From Sphingomonas kyeonggiensis (lineage in GTDB: Bacteria; Pseudomonadota; Alphaproteobacteria; Sphingomonadales; Sphingomonadaceae): DNA of 64,000 nt. Below the pieces are notes generated by a model. The model was not told where the DNA came from. It saw only the letters and a list, made by a program, of their open reading frames with translations, and ran no database searches. Shown one piece after another: positions 22,991-32,230 of the stretch (position 1 is its first letter; each line of letters starts with the position of its first letter). The stretch is from positions 1,488,001 to 1,552,000 of the forward strand of contig NZ_JACHLN010000001.1 of NCBI RefSeq assembly GCF_014204495.1. The letters run 5' to 3'. The translations under genes were made by a program, and so were the position numbers.

Positions 22991-23140
22991 TGCTTCACGT
23001 TCCTCAGGTTCGAAGCGGGACGCTATACCGCCAGCACGGGCTTGGGCAAGCCATACCCGATGTTCCAATCTGTTCCGGTTGACCCTCCGGGTGCGGCACC
23101 TATGCTGCGCGGCAAACGGGTCGAGAGGGAACGCAAGGGC

Positions 23141-24598
23141 ATGGACACCAACCAGGCGGCAGTGCCCCCGACACGGCGAATCCGCACCCCGATCATGCTC
23201 GCCTATGGCTTCGGCACGGTGGCGTATGGCGTGAAGGATTTCTGCTTCTCGACCTTCCTGTTGTTCTTCTTCAACCAGGTGCTTGGCCTGCCGGCGACCG
23301 AGGTGGGTTTCGCGATCATGTGCGCGCTGCTGCTCGATGCGGTGGCCGATCCGGCGATCGGGTTCCTGTCGGACCGGACGCGGAGCCGCTGGGGGCGGCG
23401 CCATCCCTGGATGTATGCTTCCGCCATCCCGATCGCGGTGGGCTGGATCCTGCTGTGGAACCCGCCCTCGCTTTCCCATGGCAACATGCTGCTCTGGGTC
23501 TTCGCCATGTCGGTGCTCGTCCGCACCGCGGTGTCGGCGTACGAAGTGCCGAGCCAGGCACTGACCCCGGAGCTTTCCGCCGATTACGAGGAGCGGACCC
23601 GGATCATGTCCTATCGCTTCCTGTTCGGCTGGGCCGGCGGGCTGGTGATGATGATCCTTGCCTATTCCTGGCTGCTCGGGCCGTCGCCGGGGCATCCCAA
23701 CGGCCAGCTGGTTCGGGAGAACTACCCGGGCTTCTCGCTGGTGAGTGCCGGGCTGATGGTGTTCGCGATCCTGGTTTCGGCCTGGGGTACGCATGGCGAG
23801 ATCAAGCGGCTGCCCCGTGCCGAGGGCGCGCGCCAGTCGCTCGGTGCGCATTTCGGCGAGCTGGGCCGGACGGTGCGGAACCGCGCCTTCCTGATCCTGA
23901 TGGCGGCGGGGCTCTGCTATTATTGCGCACAGGGCGTCAGCTTCGCGCTGTCGAGCTACATCTACGCCCATGTCTGGCGCTTCCAGAACCAGGACTTCAC
24001 GATCATCGCCTTCTCGCTGCTGGTCGGTGCCTATTTCGCGTTCCTTGTCGCGCCCCGCGTCTCGCGCCGGCTGGGCAAGCCCAGGGCGGCGATGTGGCTG
24101 ATGATGGCGGCCGCCTTCTGGGTGGCCCTGCCCTATGTCCTGCGCCTTGCCGGGCTGTTCCCCGAACCCGGCACGCCGTGGATGCTGCCTTCGCTGTTCG
24201 TCATCTACGTCCTCAATGTGACGTGCAGCATCTCGGCGACGATCCTGGGCGCCTCGATGATGGCCGATGTCGTCGAGCAGTCCGAGATCGAGACCGGGCG
24301 GCGCAACGAGGGCGTGTTCTTCGCCGGCGCCTTTTTCGTGCAGAAATGCTGCAGCGGCCTGGGCATCTGGGCGACCGGCATGCTGCTCGACCTGGTCGAC
24401 TTCCCGGCGGTGGCCAAGGTGGGGCAGGTCGCCCCGGCGGCAGTGGATCGGCTGACCATCCTCTTCTCCGTGCTCTACACCGTGCTCGCCCTGGCGGCGG
24501 CGGGCTTCTACCGCTTCTTCCCCTTCGGCAAGGCCGAGCACGAGGCCCGGGTGGCCGTGCTTGCCGGCCGAAACGCGGAAATGTCCGCCGAGGGCTGA
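23141..24598 (+). CDS. MFS transporter, glycoside-pentoside-hexuronide (GPH) type
   Basis: A 485-aa inner-membrane protein with about twelve TM segments. The blocks AYGFGTVAYGVKDFCFSTFLLFF, DAVADPAIGFLSDRTRSRWGRRHPW and SAYEVPSQALTPELS match the GPH sugar-cation symporter family, and sphingomonad homologues often sit near catabolic genes. Substrate unknown. The start at 23141 is chosen because the conserved region begins soon after; a longer version from ATG 23102 is possible. Its stop codon lies in the loop of a 14-bp hairpin. Confidence 0.85.
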   Translation: MDTNQAAVPPTRRIRTPIMLAYGFGTVAYGVKDFCFSTFLLFFFNQVLGLPATEVGFAIMCALLLDAVADPAIGFLSDRTRSRWGRRHPWMYASAIPIAVGWILLWNPPSLSHGNMLLWVFAMSVLVRTAVSAYEVPSQALTPELSADYEERTRIMSYRFLFGWAGGLVMMILAYSWLLGPSPGHPNGQLVRENYPGFSLVSAGLMVFAILVSAWGTHGEIKRLPRAEGARQSLGAHFGELGRTVRNRAFLILMAAGLCYYCAQGVSFALSSYIYAHVWRFQNQDFTIIAFSLLVGAYFAFLVAPRVSRRLGKPRAAMWLMMAAAFWVALPYVLRLAGLFPEPGTPWMLPSLFVIYVLNVTCSISATILGASMMADVVEQSEIETGRRNEGVFFAGAFFVQKCCSGLGIWATGMLLDLVDFPAVAKVGQVAPAAVDRLTILFSVLYTVLALAAAGFYRFFPFGKAEHEARVAVLAGRNAEMSAEG

Positions 24599-24613
24599 CC
24601 CCTCGGCGGACAT
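24581..24613 (+). terminator. Terminator-like hairpin enclosing the transporter stop codon
   Basis: Fourteen-base perfect arms ATGTCCGCCGAGGG (24581-24594) and CCCTCGGCGGACAT (24600-24613) enclose a five-base loop carrying the TGA of the transporter gene. A pyrimidine-rich tail CCTTTCCTCCCC follows, so it probably ends transcription between convergent genes, though the tail is not a clean T run. Confidence 0.55.
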
Positions 24614-24704
24614 CCTTTCCTCCCCAGGAAAGGCGTTCCTCATCCCCTTCCGCCATCCCCGCCAGGGCAGGGATGGCGCGGGGGGAGAGGGCAAGTCGTC
24701 AGGC

Positions 24705-24857
24705 TCAGGCCACGCGGCCCAGGCGGTGATAGAGGTTGGCGTATTTCACGCTCTCGGGCGCGTCCTTCACCTTCTCGAGATGGGTCGCCACCGCATCGCG
24801 GATGAGGCGGAAATCCTCGGTCGAGAAGACGGCGCGGCTGCGCTGGGGTTCGGTCAT
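24705..24857 (-). CDS. 50-aa protein downstream of isocitrate lyase
   Basis: ATG 24857 lies 23 bp after the aceA stop, with AAAGGAG spaced before it. The product (MTEPQRSRAVFSTEDFRLIR ... ANLYHRLGRVA) is a single small helical protein with no signal or membrane segment. Its placement and clear ribosome binding site suggest it is co-expressed with aceA. I know of no function. It is short enough that many gene callers would miss it. Confidence 0.75.
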   Translation of the reverse strand: MTEPQRSRAVFSTEDFRLIRDAVATHLEKVKDAPESVKYANLYHRLGRVA

Positions 24858-24880
24858 GGCAATCACTCCTTTCTCAGGTT

Positions 24881-26167
<1,287 letters not shown>

Positions 26168-26285
26168 TGTGTGTTCCTTGACTAGGTTGCCCAGTCTGTA
26201 TGGATATTTTTTGAGTCTCTTGGCAGTCAGTCTGTGCGTTTGTGAGGGTCTGGATGTTGTGGCGGCTTTCCTTTGGCTTGAAAGG

Positions 26286-26302
26286 TTGTAAATTATTTAC
26301 AA
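26286..26302. promoter_or_regulatory. Inverted repeat in the aceA / regulator gap, candidate operator
   Basis: TTGTAAA-TTA-TTTACAA is a perfect 7-bp inverted repeat in the most AT-rich part of the 296-bp intergenic region. Its position between the two divergent starts and its similarity in style to TTTGCAAA-type RamB sites make it a reasonable binding site for the divergent XRE regulator. Confidence 0.5.
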
Positions 26303-26360
26303 TCGGGATCGACTCGTTCGATGTGAACGTATCGGGAACATTTAGTGTAGGACAGTATCA

Positions 26361-26447
26361 ATCGTCATCCCCGCGAAGGCGGGGATCCACGGTGGCAGAG
26401 CGATGCCCTGTGTGACTCTGGATCCCCGCCTTCGCGGGGATGACGGT
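26361..26447. repeat. REP-type inverted repeat, unit b
   Basis: CGTCATCCCCGCGAAGGCGGGGATCC and its inverted partner GGATCCCCGCCTTCGCGGGGATGACG face each other across about 36 bp. The right arm ends 16 bp before the regulator's ATG, so this unit is inside its 5' leader or promoter. Confidence 0.8.
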
Positions 26448-26463
26448 TAGAGAGGAGGTGCGG

Positions 26464-27840
26464 ATGGCCGAACAGAAGCTCTTTGCAGGTCATGCCGTCC
26501 GCCGGCTGCGGCGGCAGTTGCTGCTGACCCAGGCGGCGATGGCTGAGGCGCTGGGGGTGTCGGCCAGCTATCTCAACCTCGTCGAGCGCAACCAGCGGCC
26601 GGTGTCGGCGACGCTGATGCTGCGGCTGGCCGAAGTCTATGACTTCGATCCGCGCAAGCTGGCGGCGGCCGAGCCGGGTGGGGGGATGGAGGCGCTGCGG
26701 CGGCGGTTGGCCGATCCGTTGTTCGCCGATCTCGAGATCGACCGGCAGCAGATGGAGGAATGGCTGGCGGGCGCGCCGGGCGGGGCGGAGGCGTTCGCCC
26801 GCGCCTATGACCGGCTGGGCGGCGGCGGGCCGGTGACGGACGCGGGCGCGGGTGATCCCGGGCGGCAGGTGCGCCGCGAGGTCGAGCGCTGGCGCAACCA
26901 TTTCGCCGATCTCGACGCGGTGGCCGAGGCGCTGGCCGACGAGCTGCGCCAGACCGCCGGCGATCCCTATGGCGCGATGGCCGAGCGGCTGCGGGTGAAG
27001 CACCAGCTCTCCGTGCGCATTCTGCCGGCGGATGTGATGCCGGGGCTGCTCAAGCGGCTCGACCTGCATGCGCGGCAGGTGCAGCTCTCCGAGCTGCTCG
27101 ATGTGCCGGGGCGGACCTTCGCGCTGGCCGAGCGGCTCTCGCAGGAGGCGCGGGGCGAGATCGAGGCGCTGGTGCGCGGCGCCGGGCTCGATCGCGCGGG
27201 CGAGCGGCTCTACACGCGGCACCTGGTCGGCTATTTCGCGGCGGCGCTGGTGATGCCCTATGGCCGGTTCCTGCGCGCGTGCGAGCAGAGCGGCTATGAC
27301 ATGGAAGTGCTGCAGCGGCGCTTCGGGGCGAGCTTCGAGCAGGTGGCGCACCGGCTGACCACGCTGCAGCGGGTGGGCGCGCGCGGGCTGCCCTTCTTCC
27401 TGATGCGGATCGACCGGGCGGGGCAGGTCTCCAAGCGCTTTGCCGGCGCCAGCGGATCGGCGCTGGTGGAAGGTCCCGGCCTGTGCCCGTTATGGAACCT
27501 CACCGAAGCGTTCGGCCAGGCCGACGAGACGCTGCGCCAGCTGGTCGAGACCGAGGACGGCGCGCGCTGGTTCACGCTGGCCCAGGCGCGGACCCCGCAG
27601 GGCGCGCGCGGGGTGAAGGCGCGCTTCGCGATCGGCATAGGGCTGGCGGCGGCCGAGGCGCGGGCGCTGTCCGTGGCGCGGGGCGTCGACCTGGCGGGCG
27701 AGGCGGTGCCGGTGGGGCTGGGGTGCAGGGCCTGCACCCGGCCCGATTGTGCGCAGCGCAGCGCCGCACCGGCGGGGCGCGCGGCGCTGGCGAGCGAGCG
27801 CGAGAGCGGGGTTACGCCGTTCGGATTTGCGGGGGATTAG
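26464..27840 (+). CDS. XRE-family regulator of the RamB / short-chain fatty acyl type
   Basis: A 458-aa cytoplasmic DNA-binding protein. Residues about 8-65 form a Cro/C1-type HTH (LRRQLLLTQAAMAEALGVSASYLNLVERNQRPVS is the region; key helix SASYLNLVE). The long remainder has the ImmA/IrrE-like middle (RHLVGYFAAALVMPY) and a DUF2083-type C-terminal with cysteines (GLGCRACTRPDCAQR). This is the RamB/PrpR-type layout; RamB controls acetate and glyoxylate genes in Corynebacterium. Its divergent position from aceA strongly suggests the same here. ATG 26464 follows GAGGAGG. Fragments resembling its last codons recur downstream. Confidence 0.88.
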   Translation: MAEQKLFAGHAVRRLRRQLLLTQAAMAEALGVSASYLNLVERNQRPVSATLMLRLAEVYDFDPRKLAAAEPGGGMEALRRRLADPLFADLEIDRQQMEEWLAGAPGGAEAFARAYDRLGGGGPVTDAGAGDPGRQVRREVERWRNHFADLDAVAEALADELRQTAGDPYGAMAERLRVKHQLSVRILPADVMPGLLKRLDLHARQVQLSELLDVPGRTFALAERLSQEARGEIEALVRGAGLDRAGERLYTRHLVGYFAAALVMPYGRFLRACEQSGYDMEVLQRRFGASFEQVAHRLTTLQRVGARGLPFFLMRIDRAGQVSKRFAGASGSALVEGPGLCPLWNLTEAFGQADETLRQLVETEDGARWFTLAQARTPQGARGVKARFAIGIGLAAAEARALSVARGVDLAGEAVPVGLGCRACTRPDCAQRSAAPAGRAALASERESGVTPFGFAGD

Positions 27841-27901
27841 GCCGCAAAGGCATGGCAGGCATCCCACTTGTGGAGGCCTACTTCATCGGTAGAATTCCAA
27901 C

Positions 27902-28099
27902 ATGCCCGGCCTGCTGATGATCTATCTGCTTTTCTTCTTCGCGGCGCTGATCGGGCTGCTGCCTGTTTTCGCGATCGCCTATCTGCTGCGCAACCAGCGG
28001 TTGAATGCATGGGTCTGGGCGTGGCTGGGCACCGGCGTCGGCGTCGTCCTGATCCTGCAGGTGACGGGTGTCATCTGGACGGTGCTCAGCTGGCAATAG
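27902..28099 (+). CDS. Small two-TM membrane protein
   Basis: A 65-aa ORF: MPGLLMIYLLFFFAALIGLLPV forms one hydrophobic segment, then RNQRLNAW, then a second segment (WAWLGTGVGVVLILQVTGVIWTVL). The N-out/basic-loop pattern is credible for a small inner-membrane protein, but there is no good Shine-Dalgarno. It lies between two copies of the regulator's 3' end. Function unknown. Confidence 0.5.
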   Translation: MPGLLMIYLLFFFAALIGLLPVFAIAYLLRNQRLNAWVWAWLGTGVGVVLILQVTGVIWTVLSWQ

Positions 28100-28114
28100 C
28101 TTGCCGTCACCGGT

Positions 28115-28160
28115 GAGCGGGCGCGAGGGCGGGGTTACGCCGTTCGGCTTTGCCGGGGAG
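28115..28160 (+). repeat. Displaced copy of the regulator gene 3' end
   Basis: About 40 of 46 bases match 27792-27837, the end of the RamB-like gene, at an offset of 323 bp. The copy keeps the reading sense (VTPFGFAGE versus VTPFGFAGD). A shorter third match, encoding YGFAGD, lies at about 28553-28573. The copies are not part of a complete gene. Confidence 0.6.
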
Positions 28161-28206
28161 CAGGGGGATGGAAGCCAGGCTTTCGGCGGGCTAGCCTGAT
28201 CGCGTC

Positions 28207-28515
28207 ATGACCCGCCGCTTCAAGCCAATCCTTCGCTTCGGCGCGGCGTTGATCCTGCCAGCCGTCTCGGCCGTGCTCTACATGGGCTTGGCGCTTGAAG
28301 AGCAATATCAGGCCGGCTGGTATGCGGCGCAGGGGTGCCGCCCGGAGCAGGGATGCAGCTTGGGGACTGCCAGTATCGCCGAATTGGCGGCGGTCGGCGC
28401 ACTGGTGCTTGCCAGCTTCGTGCTTGTTGGCGCGGGCAGAACCAGATGGGGCAACTACCTCGCAATTGCGCTCGCATTGTTGTGCGGGACCGCCTGGCTG
28501 GGGGCTACGCGATAG
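28207..28515 (+). CDS. Small membrane protein with cysteine-containing loop
   Basis: A 102-aa ORF with three hydrophobic segments (about 12-30, 55-75, 82-98) and a loop between the first two with a Cys pair (QGCRPEQGCSLG). The hydrophobicity pattern supports a real membrane protein; no clear Shine-Dalgarno precedes ATG 28207. No family recognised. Confidence 0.5.
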   Translation: MTRRFKPILRFGAALILPAVSAVLYMGLALEEQYQAGWYAAQGCRPEQGCSLGTASIAELAAVGALVLASFVLVGAGRTRWGNYLAIALALLCGTAWLGATR

Positions 28516-28652
28516 CGTTCGCCATGAGGTGTTTCGAGGCGTGCCACATGGGTACGGCTTTGCGGGGGATAGCACCGGAAGCGCGGCAATCGCGCTAACG
28601 CAGAGGGTGGGCGACCGGATAGGAAGGGTGCGCAATTCCAGGGGGACGAGCG

Positions 28653-29012
28653 ATGGCGATGAGCATGATCACGATCAATTTCCAGAATACGACGCTGACG
28701 ACGACGACGTCGCAGATCCTTATCCAGAACGGGAATTTCGCGCTCGATACGACGAGCGCCCTGTCGATGTCCGGCACGATCTCGTTCTCGTCGCTCTACA
28801 TCACTTCGGGTGCGATCAACTTCAATGTCGAGAGCGGGACCAGCTTCACCGCGAGCGTTATGGTGCCGGTGAATGCTCCCGGCGGCGCGCCGGTGATCGA
28901 GATCACCAATTTCGCCGGCACCGTCACGGTGACCTGGCCGACGTTCAGCGGGCTGCAGACGCAGACGGTGATGTCGGGCGATCCGATCACGCTCAACGGG
29001 TTTGCGAACTAG
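28653..29012 (+). CDS. Thr/Ser-rich beta-strand protein of unknown function
   Basis: A 119-aa ORF with a plausible ribosome site (agggggacgag). The product has no signal peptide and is dominated by alternating Thr/Ser and hydrophobic residues (TTLTTTTSQILIQNG, FSSLYITSGAINFNVES, ITNFAGTVTVTWPTF), which suggests a single beta-sandwich domain. No cysteine. Its composition is unlike its neighbours. Either ATG 28653 or 28659 may be used. It could be a lectin-like or fimbrial-type domain, but I recognise no family. Confidence 0.6.
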   Translation: MAMSMITINFQNTTLTTTTSQILIQNGNFALDTTSALSMSGTISFSSLYITSGAINFNVESGTSFTASVMVPVNAPGGAPVIEITNFAGTVTVTWPTFSGLQTQTVMSGDPITLNGFAN

Positions 29013-29020
29013 CCTTGCGG

Positions 29021-29100
29021 TTCCCCGGCGAAGGCCAGGGCCCAGGGTAATTCAGCGGTCGGGCAGAGAAACCCTGGGCCCCGGCTTTCGCCGGGGAGCA
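29021..29100. repeat. REP-type inverted repeat (CCAGGGTAA flavour), unit c
   Basis: TTCCCCGGCGAAGGCCAGGG ... GGGCAGAGAAACCCTGGGCC and CCGGCTTTCGCCGGGG form nested inverted repeats. Shares the inner sequence CAGGGTAA ... GCAGAGAAACCCTG with unit e at 49574, which defines a second REP subfamily. It sits between convergent genes. Confidence 0.75.
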
Positions 29101-29121
29101 GTTTAGGATGCTGGTTGGGCC

Positions 29122-29604
29122 TCAGCCCTGTTCGGCCAGCAGTTCCGCCAGCTGGGCGAACTGCTCCGGCAGGCCTTCGCTGCCGCCGATATTGGCGTCG
29201 AGCGCTTCCTTGGAGGGGTGGCGTTCGTGGAAGGTGAGCAGGGTCTTGCCGTCCCGCTCCTCGAAGGTGACGGTGGAGATCGGGCCGTCCTCGCTCTCCT
29301 CGTTGGTCCAGACGATGCGCTGGTTGGGGACCACTTCGAGATATTTGCCGAAGAACGCCCAGACCTGGCCGCCCTCGCCGTCGAACTCGATGCGGTAGCC
29401 GCCGCCGACCCGGACATCGAGCTGGCGGACATGCATCGGCGCGCCGAGCGAGGCGGGGACCCACCAGCGCTGGAACAGTTCCGCCGTGGTCCAGGCGCGC
29501 CAGACGAGGTGGGGCGGGGCGTCGAACAGGCGGGTGGCCTCGACTTCGGTGTCCGAGGTGCGCGTCACCTTGGTGGCGCCGAGTTCAGTGGCGTTCAGGC
29601 TCAT
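29122..29604 (-). CDS. SRPBCC (AHSA1-like) domain protein
   Basis: A 160-aa START/Bet v1-fold protein: VEATRLFDAPPHLVWRAWTT, RWWVPASLG, GGYRIEF, TFEERDGKTLLTFHER are family blocks. AHSA1-type bacterial members bind small hydrophobic ligands or act as enzymes of unknown substrate, and are often paired with an ArsR-type regulator exactly as here. The start at 29604 lies inside the end of that regulator gene (20-bp overlap), with AGGAG before it. Confidence 0.85.
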   Translation of the reverse strand: MSLNATELGATKVTRTSDTEVEATRLFDAPPHLVWRAWTTAELFQRWWVPASLGAPMHVRQLDVRVGGGYRIEFDGEGGQVWAFFGKYLEVVPNQRIVWTNEESEDGPISTVTFEERDGKTLLTFHERHPSKEALDANIGGSEGLPEQFAQLAELLAEQG

Positions 29605-29950
29605 CCAAATTCTCCTGGGCTTTGAGTTCCGCGATGACCTGGTCGAGCGCGTCGAAGCGCGCGTTCCAGAGTTGGTGATAGCCGGCGATCCAGGCCGCCT
29701 CGTCGGCAAGGCCCTGCGCGCCGAGCCGGCAGGTGCGCACCCGGCCGATCTTCTCGGTGACGACCAGCCCGGCGCGCTCGAGGACCTGGATATGCTTCTT
29801 CATGCCGGTGAGGGTCATGTGGAAGCGCGCGGCAAGATCGGTGATCGACGCTTCTGCGCGGGCGAGTTGCTCGAGCACGCCGCGGCGCGTGGCGTCCGAC
29901 AAGGCGGCGAAGGAAGCGTCGAGGCGCGCGGTGGCTGAAAACTGAACCAT
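29585..29950 (-). CDS. ArsR-family winged-helix regulator
   Basis: A 121-aa cytoplasmic regulator: FAALSDATRRGVLEQLARAEASITDLAARF (helices 1-3) then MTLTGMKKHIQVLERAGLV (recognition helix and wing start) and VRTCRLGAQGL. The single Cys makes metal sensing unlikely; regulators of this subgroup are usually linked to SRPBCC proteins and sense small molecules. The start MVQFSATARL (29950) is taken rather than the open frame to 29983. It overlaps the SRPBCC gene, so the pair is one operon. Confidence 0.88.
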   Translation of the reverse strand: MVQFSATARLDASFAALSDATRRGVLEQLARAEASITDLAARFHMTLTGMKKHIQVLERAGLVVTEKIGRVRTCRLGAQGLADEAAWIAGYHQLWNARFDALDQVIAELKAQENLDEPERH

Positions 29951-30045
29951 ATGGTTCAGTGTTAGCCTATCGCGGATTTGCACGCAAGCGCAGGGAACCG
30001 CCGGCCGCCGCTGCCGGTTGCCCCTGGCGAGAGAGGAGCATCCCC

Positions 30046-30480
30046 ATGGAAACCATGCAGCTGCATCGCGGGCGGTTGATCGATCATATCCAGCTGGTCG
30101 TGCGCGACCTGGGCGCCAGCCGGCGCTTCTACGGCAAGGTGTTCGAGGTGATCGGCGTGCCGATCGCGGGCGAGGGCGAGGAGTTTTTCTGGGCAGACGA
30201 GCTGTTCATCTCGACCGCGGACAGCGAAGCGGCGGCGGGCAAGCTGACCGGCAGGCACCATATCGCCTTCCAGGCCAGGGACCGGGCGATGGTCGACCGC
30301 TTCCATGCCGAGGGGCTGGCGGCGGGCGGCACCGACAATGGCGCCCCGGGCGAGCGACCCTATCATCCCGGCTATTACGGCGCCTTCCTGATCGACCCCG
30401 ACGGCAACAATATCGAAGCGGTGTATCACGGGCCGGCCGAGGTTTCGGCGGAGAGCGTGGTGGTTACGTTCGAGGCGTGA
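30046..30480 (+). CDS. VOC (glyoxalase/dioxygenase fold) protein
   Basis: A 144-aa single-domain vicinal-oxygen-chelate protein. IDHIQLVVRDLGASRRFYGKVFEVIG opens the fold, HHIAFQARDRAMVDRFH begins the second beta-alpha-beta unit, and LIDPDGNNIEAVYHG closes it. His14 area, His74-75 and Glu near the end are in the positions of metal ligands. Substrate cannot be told; it could be a lyase, dioxygenase or resistance protein. ATG 30046 follows GAGAGGAG. It is divergent from the ArsR gene by 95 bp. Confidence 0.85.
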   Translation: METMQLHRGRLIDHIQLVVRDLGASRRFYGKVFEVIGVPIAGEGEEFFWADELFISTADSEAAAGKLTGRHHIAFQARDRAMVDRFHAEGLAAGGTDNGAPGERPYHPGYYGAFLIDPDGNNIEAVYHGPAEVSAESVVVTFEA

Positions 30481-30482
30481 TC

Positions 30483-31469
30483 TCAGGCCGGCTCGGCGGA
30501 CGAGGCGGCGGGTTTCCTGCGCCGACGCCGGCGGCGGGGTTTCCCGCTGACGAAATCGTTGATCCACGAGGCGACGAGAACCATGCTGATGACGATCTGC
30601 GCGGAGTACAGGATGCGCACGGTGCGGTGATTGGGTGCGATGTCCCCGAAGTTCGCGGTGGTCGCCCCGCCCAGGCTGAAATAGAGAAAGTCGAAATAGC
30701 CGAGCTTCGCCTTCGCCGCGGTGAGATAGGCGGCGAACGCATCGTACAGCCTGCCGTTGAGATCGTAGATCGAGAGCTGGTGGTCCGACAGGCGCTTCTC
30801 GAGCGCGGCGGTCTCCCTGAGCCGGGCCAGATAGGCCTGCTGGGCGGGCTCGCGCAGGAACGCGTTCAGATTCTTGAGGATGTGATCGCTGGCATCGATG
30901 TCCGCCTGGATCGCCTTGACCTTGAGCTCCGCCGCCTGGATCGCCAGGTCCGCATGCTTGATCGCATCGGGGCCCGCTGGCAGCTCCTCGTTGGTCCTGG
31001 CGTGATAGGCGTCGAGGATGTCCTGCTGCTGCCTGGCGATCGCGGCGAGCTGGCTGTCGAACGGCGCGGTCCTGGACTTGCGATAGGCCTCGGCCTGACG
31101 CCACATGCTGGCCTGGAACGGCACATTGTCCTGCTGCTCGGCCTTGCGCCGTGCGTCGAGCGCCCGGCGTTCGCCGTCGATCACGGCGGTGCGCGCCTGA
31201 AGTTCGCGATAGGCGCCGCGGATCCGGGCGACGGCGGCATCGACATCGGGATCGGTGAATTGCGGCAGCGGGCGGCCCGAGGTGACGCTGTAGGAACGCG
31301 CGGCGAGATAGAGATCGAGCGGCAAGTCGTTGAGCTTGCTCTCGACGCGGAAATAGTCGGGCCGCCACTCCCAGATCTGCTGATAGACGAACGCCATCCC
31401 GACGACCTGCACGGCCAGGACGATCGATTTACAGTGTCGGCCAAGCCGGACGGACCAGGTGCGCTTCAT
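30483..31469 (-). CDS. Two-TM ion-channel-like protein with long extracytoplasmic or coiled-coil segment
   Basis: A 328-aa protein. TM1 is about residues 15-33. Residues about 75-245 are helical and charged, with heptad-like stretches (RRALDARRKAEQQ, AIQAAELKVKAIQADIDASD). A pore-loop region follows: FDFLYFSLGGATTANFGDI (filter-like TTANFGD at 270-276), then TM2 (about 284-305) and an Arg-rich tail. The layout TM-pore-TM is that of Ion_trans_2 potassium channels, but the filter is not TVGYG, so selectivity may differ. The start at 31469 follows GGGGGAAAC. Convergent with the VOC gene, 2 bp between stops. Confidence 0.75.
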   Translation of the reverse strand: MKRTWSVRLGRHCKSIVLAVQVVGMAFVYQQIWEWRPDYFRVESKLNDLPLDLYLAARSYSVTSGRPLPQFTDPDVDAAVARIRGAYRELQARTAVIDGERRALDARRKAEQQDNVPFQASMWRQAEAYRKSRTAPFDSQLAAIARQQQDILDAYHARTNEELPAGPDAIKHADLAIQAAELKVKAIQADIDASDHILKNLNAFLREPAQQAYLARLRETAALEKRLSDHQLSIYDLNGRLYDAFAAYLTAAKAKLGYFDFLYFSLGGATTANFGDIAPNHRTVRILYSAQIVISMVLVASWINDFVSGKPRRRRRRRKPAASSAEPA

Positions 31470-31534
31470 GTTTCCCCCGATGCCGCGGACCATAGGGGGG
31501 CGCCGCCGGGGGAAGCAATGGCGCCTGGCCCGCC

Positions 31535-32221
31535 TCAGCCCCGCTCCCGCATTTCCTTGAGCCAGCGGGCGCGGAGCTGGGCGGCGCTGCCGGGGATCGG
31601 GGCGTCGAGGAACTCCGCCGCCAGGATCCGGTCGAGCCGGAAGGTGCGGAAATCGGCGCGCAGCTCGCACCAGGCGAGGACCATGCGGGTGGCGTCGGCA
31701 TAGCCGATCATCAGCGGCCAGACCGTGCGGCGGGTCGCCCGGCCCTGCTCGTCGGCATAATCGAGGCGCAGCTTGCGGCCGGCGCGGATCCAGGCGCGTA
31801 GCTGGGTGGCGTCGATGCCGTCGACCGGGCGATCGAAGGCCGGCACCGCGCGGGCGGCGGGATTGCCGAGGAACGGGCGCATCTCCTCGGGCAGCACCGC
31901 GGCGATCTTGGCGAGCAGGTCGCTGGCGGCGCGGGCGAGGTTCTCATCGGCATGGCCGGCGACCCAGGTGGCGCCGAGCGCGACCGCGTCGATCTCGTCG
32001 GCGGTAAGCATCAGCGGCGGCAGGTCGAAGCCGCTTTCGAGGACATAGCCGATCCCCGCCTCGCCGCGGATCGGCACGCGCTGGCCGATCAGCGCGGCGA
32101 TGTCGCGATAGACCGAGCGCTTCGACGTCTCGAGCTCGGCGGCGATCGCGTCGGCGGTCACCGGGCGCGACGAGCGGCGGAGAATCTGGACGATCTGGAA
32201 AAGACGGTCGGCCTTGCGCAT
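31535..32221 (-). CDS. WYL-domain (DeoR/YafY-type) transcriptional regulator
   Basis: A 228-aa regulator. Residues 1-60 form an HTH_11 winged helix (ADRLFQIVQILRRSSRPVTA, SKRSVYRDIAALI); the middle and end contain a WYL domain (RKLRLDYADEQGRATRRTVWPLMI, DFRTFRLDRI). WYL domains bind nucleic acid or nucleotide ligands. It is divergent from the GFA-type gene, and a 17-bp inverted repeat lies in the 91-bp gap, so it probably controls itself and that gene. Confidence 0.9.
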   Translation of the reverse strand: MRKADRLFQIVQILRRSSRPVTADAIAAELETSKRSVYRDIAALIGQRVPIRGEAGIGYVLESGFDLPPLMLTADEIDAVALGATWVAGHADENLARAASDLLAKIAAVLPEEMRPFLGNPAARAVPAFDRPVDGIDATQLRAWIRAGRKLRLDYADEQGRATRRTVWPLMIGYADATRMVLAWCELRADFRTFRLDRILAAEFLDAPIPGSAAQLRARWLKEMRERG

Positions 32222-32230
32222 TTCAGAACC

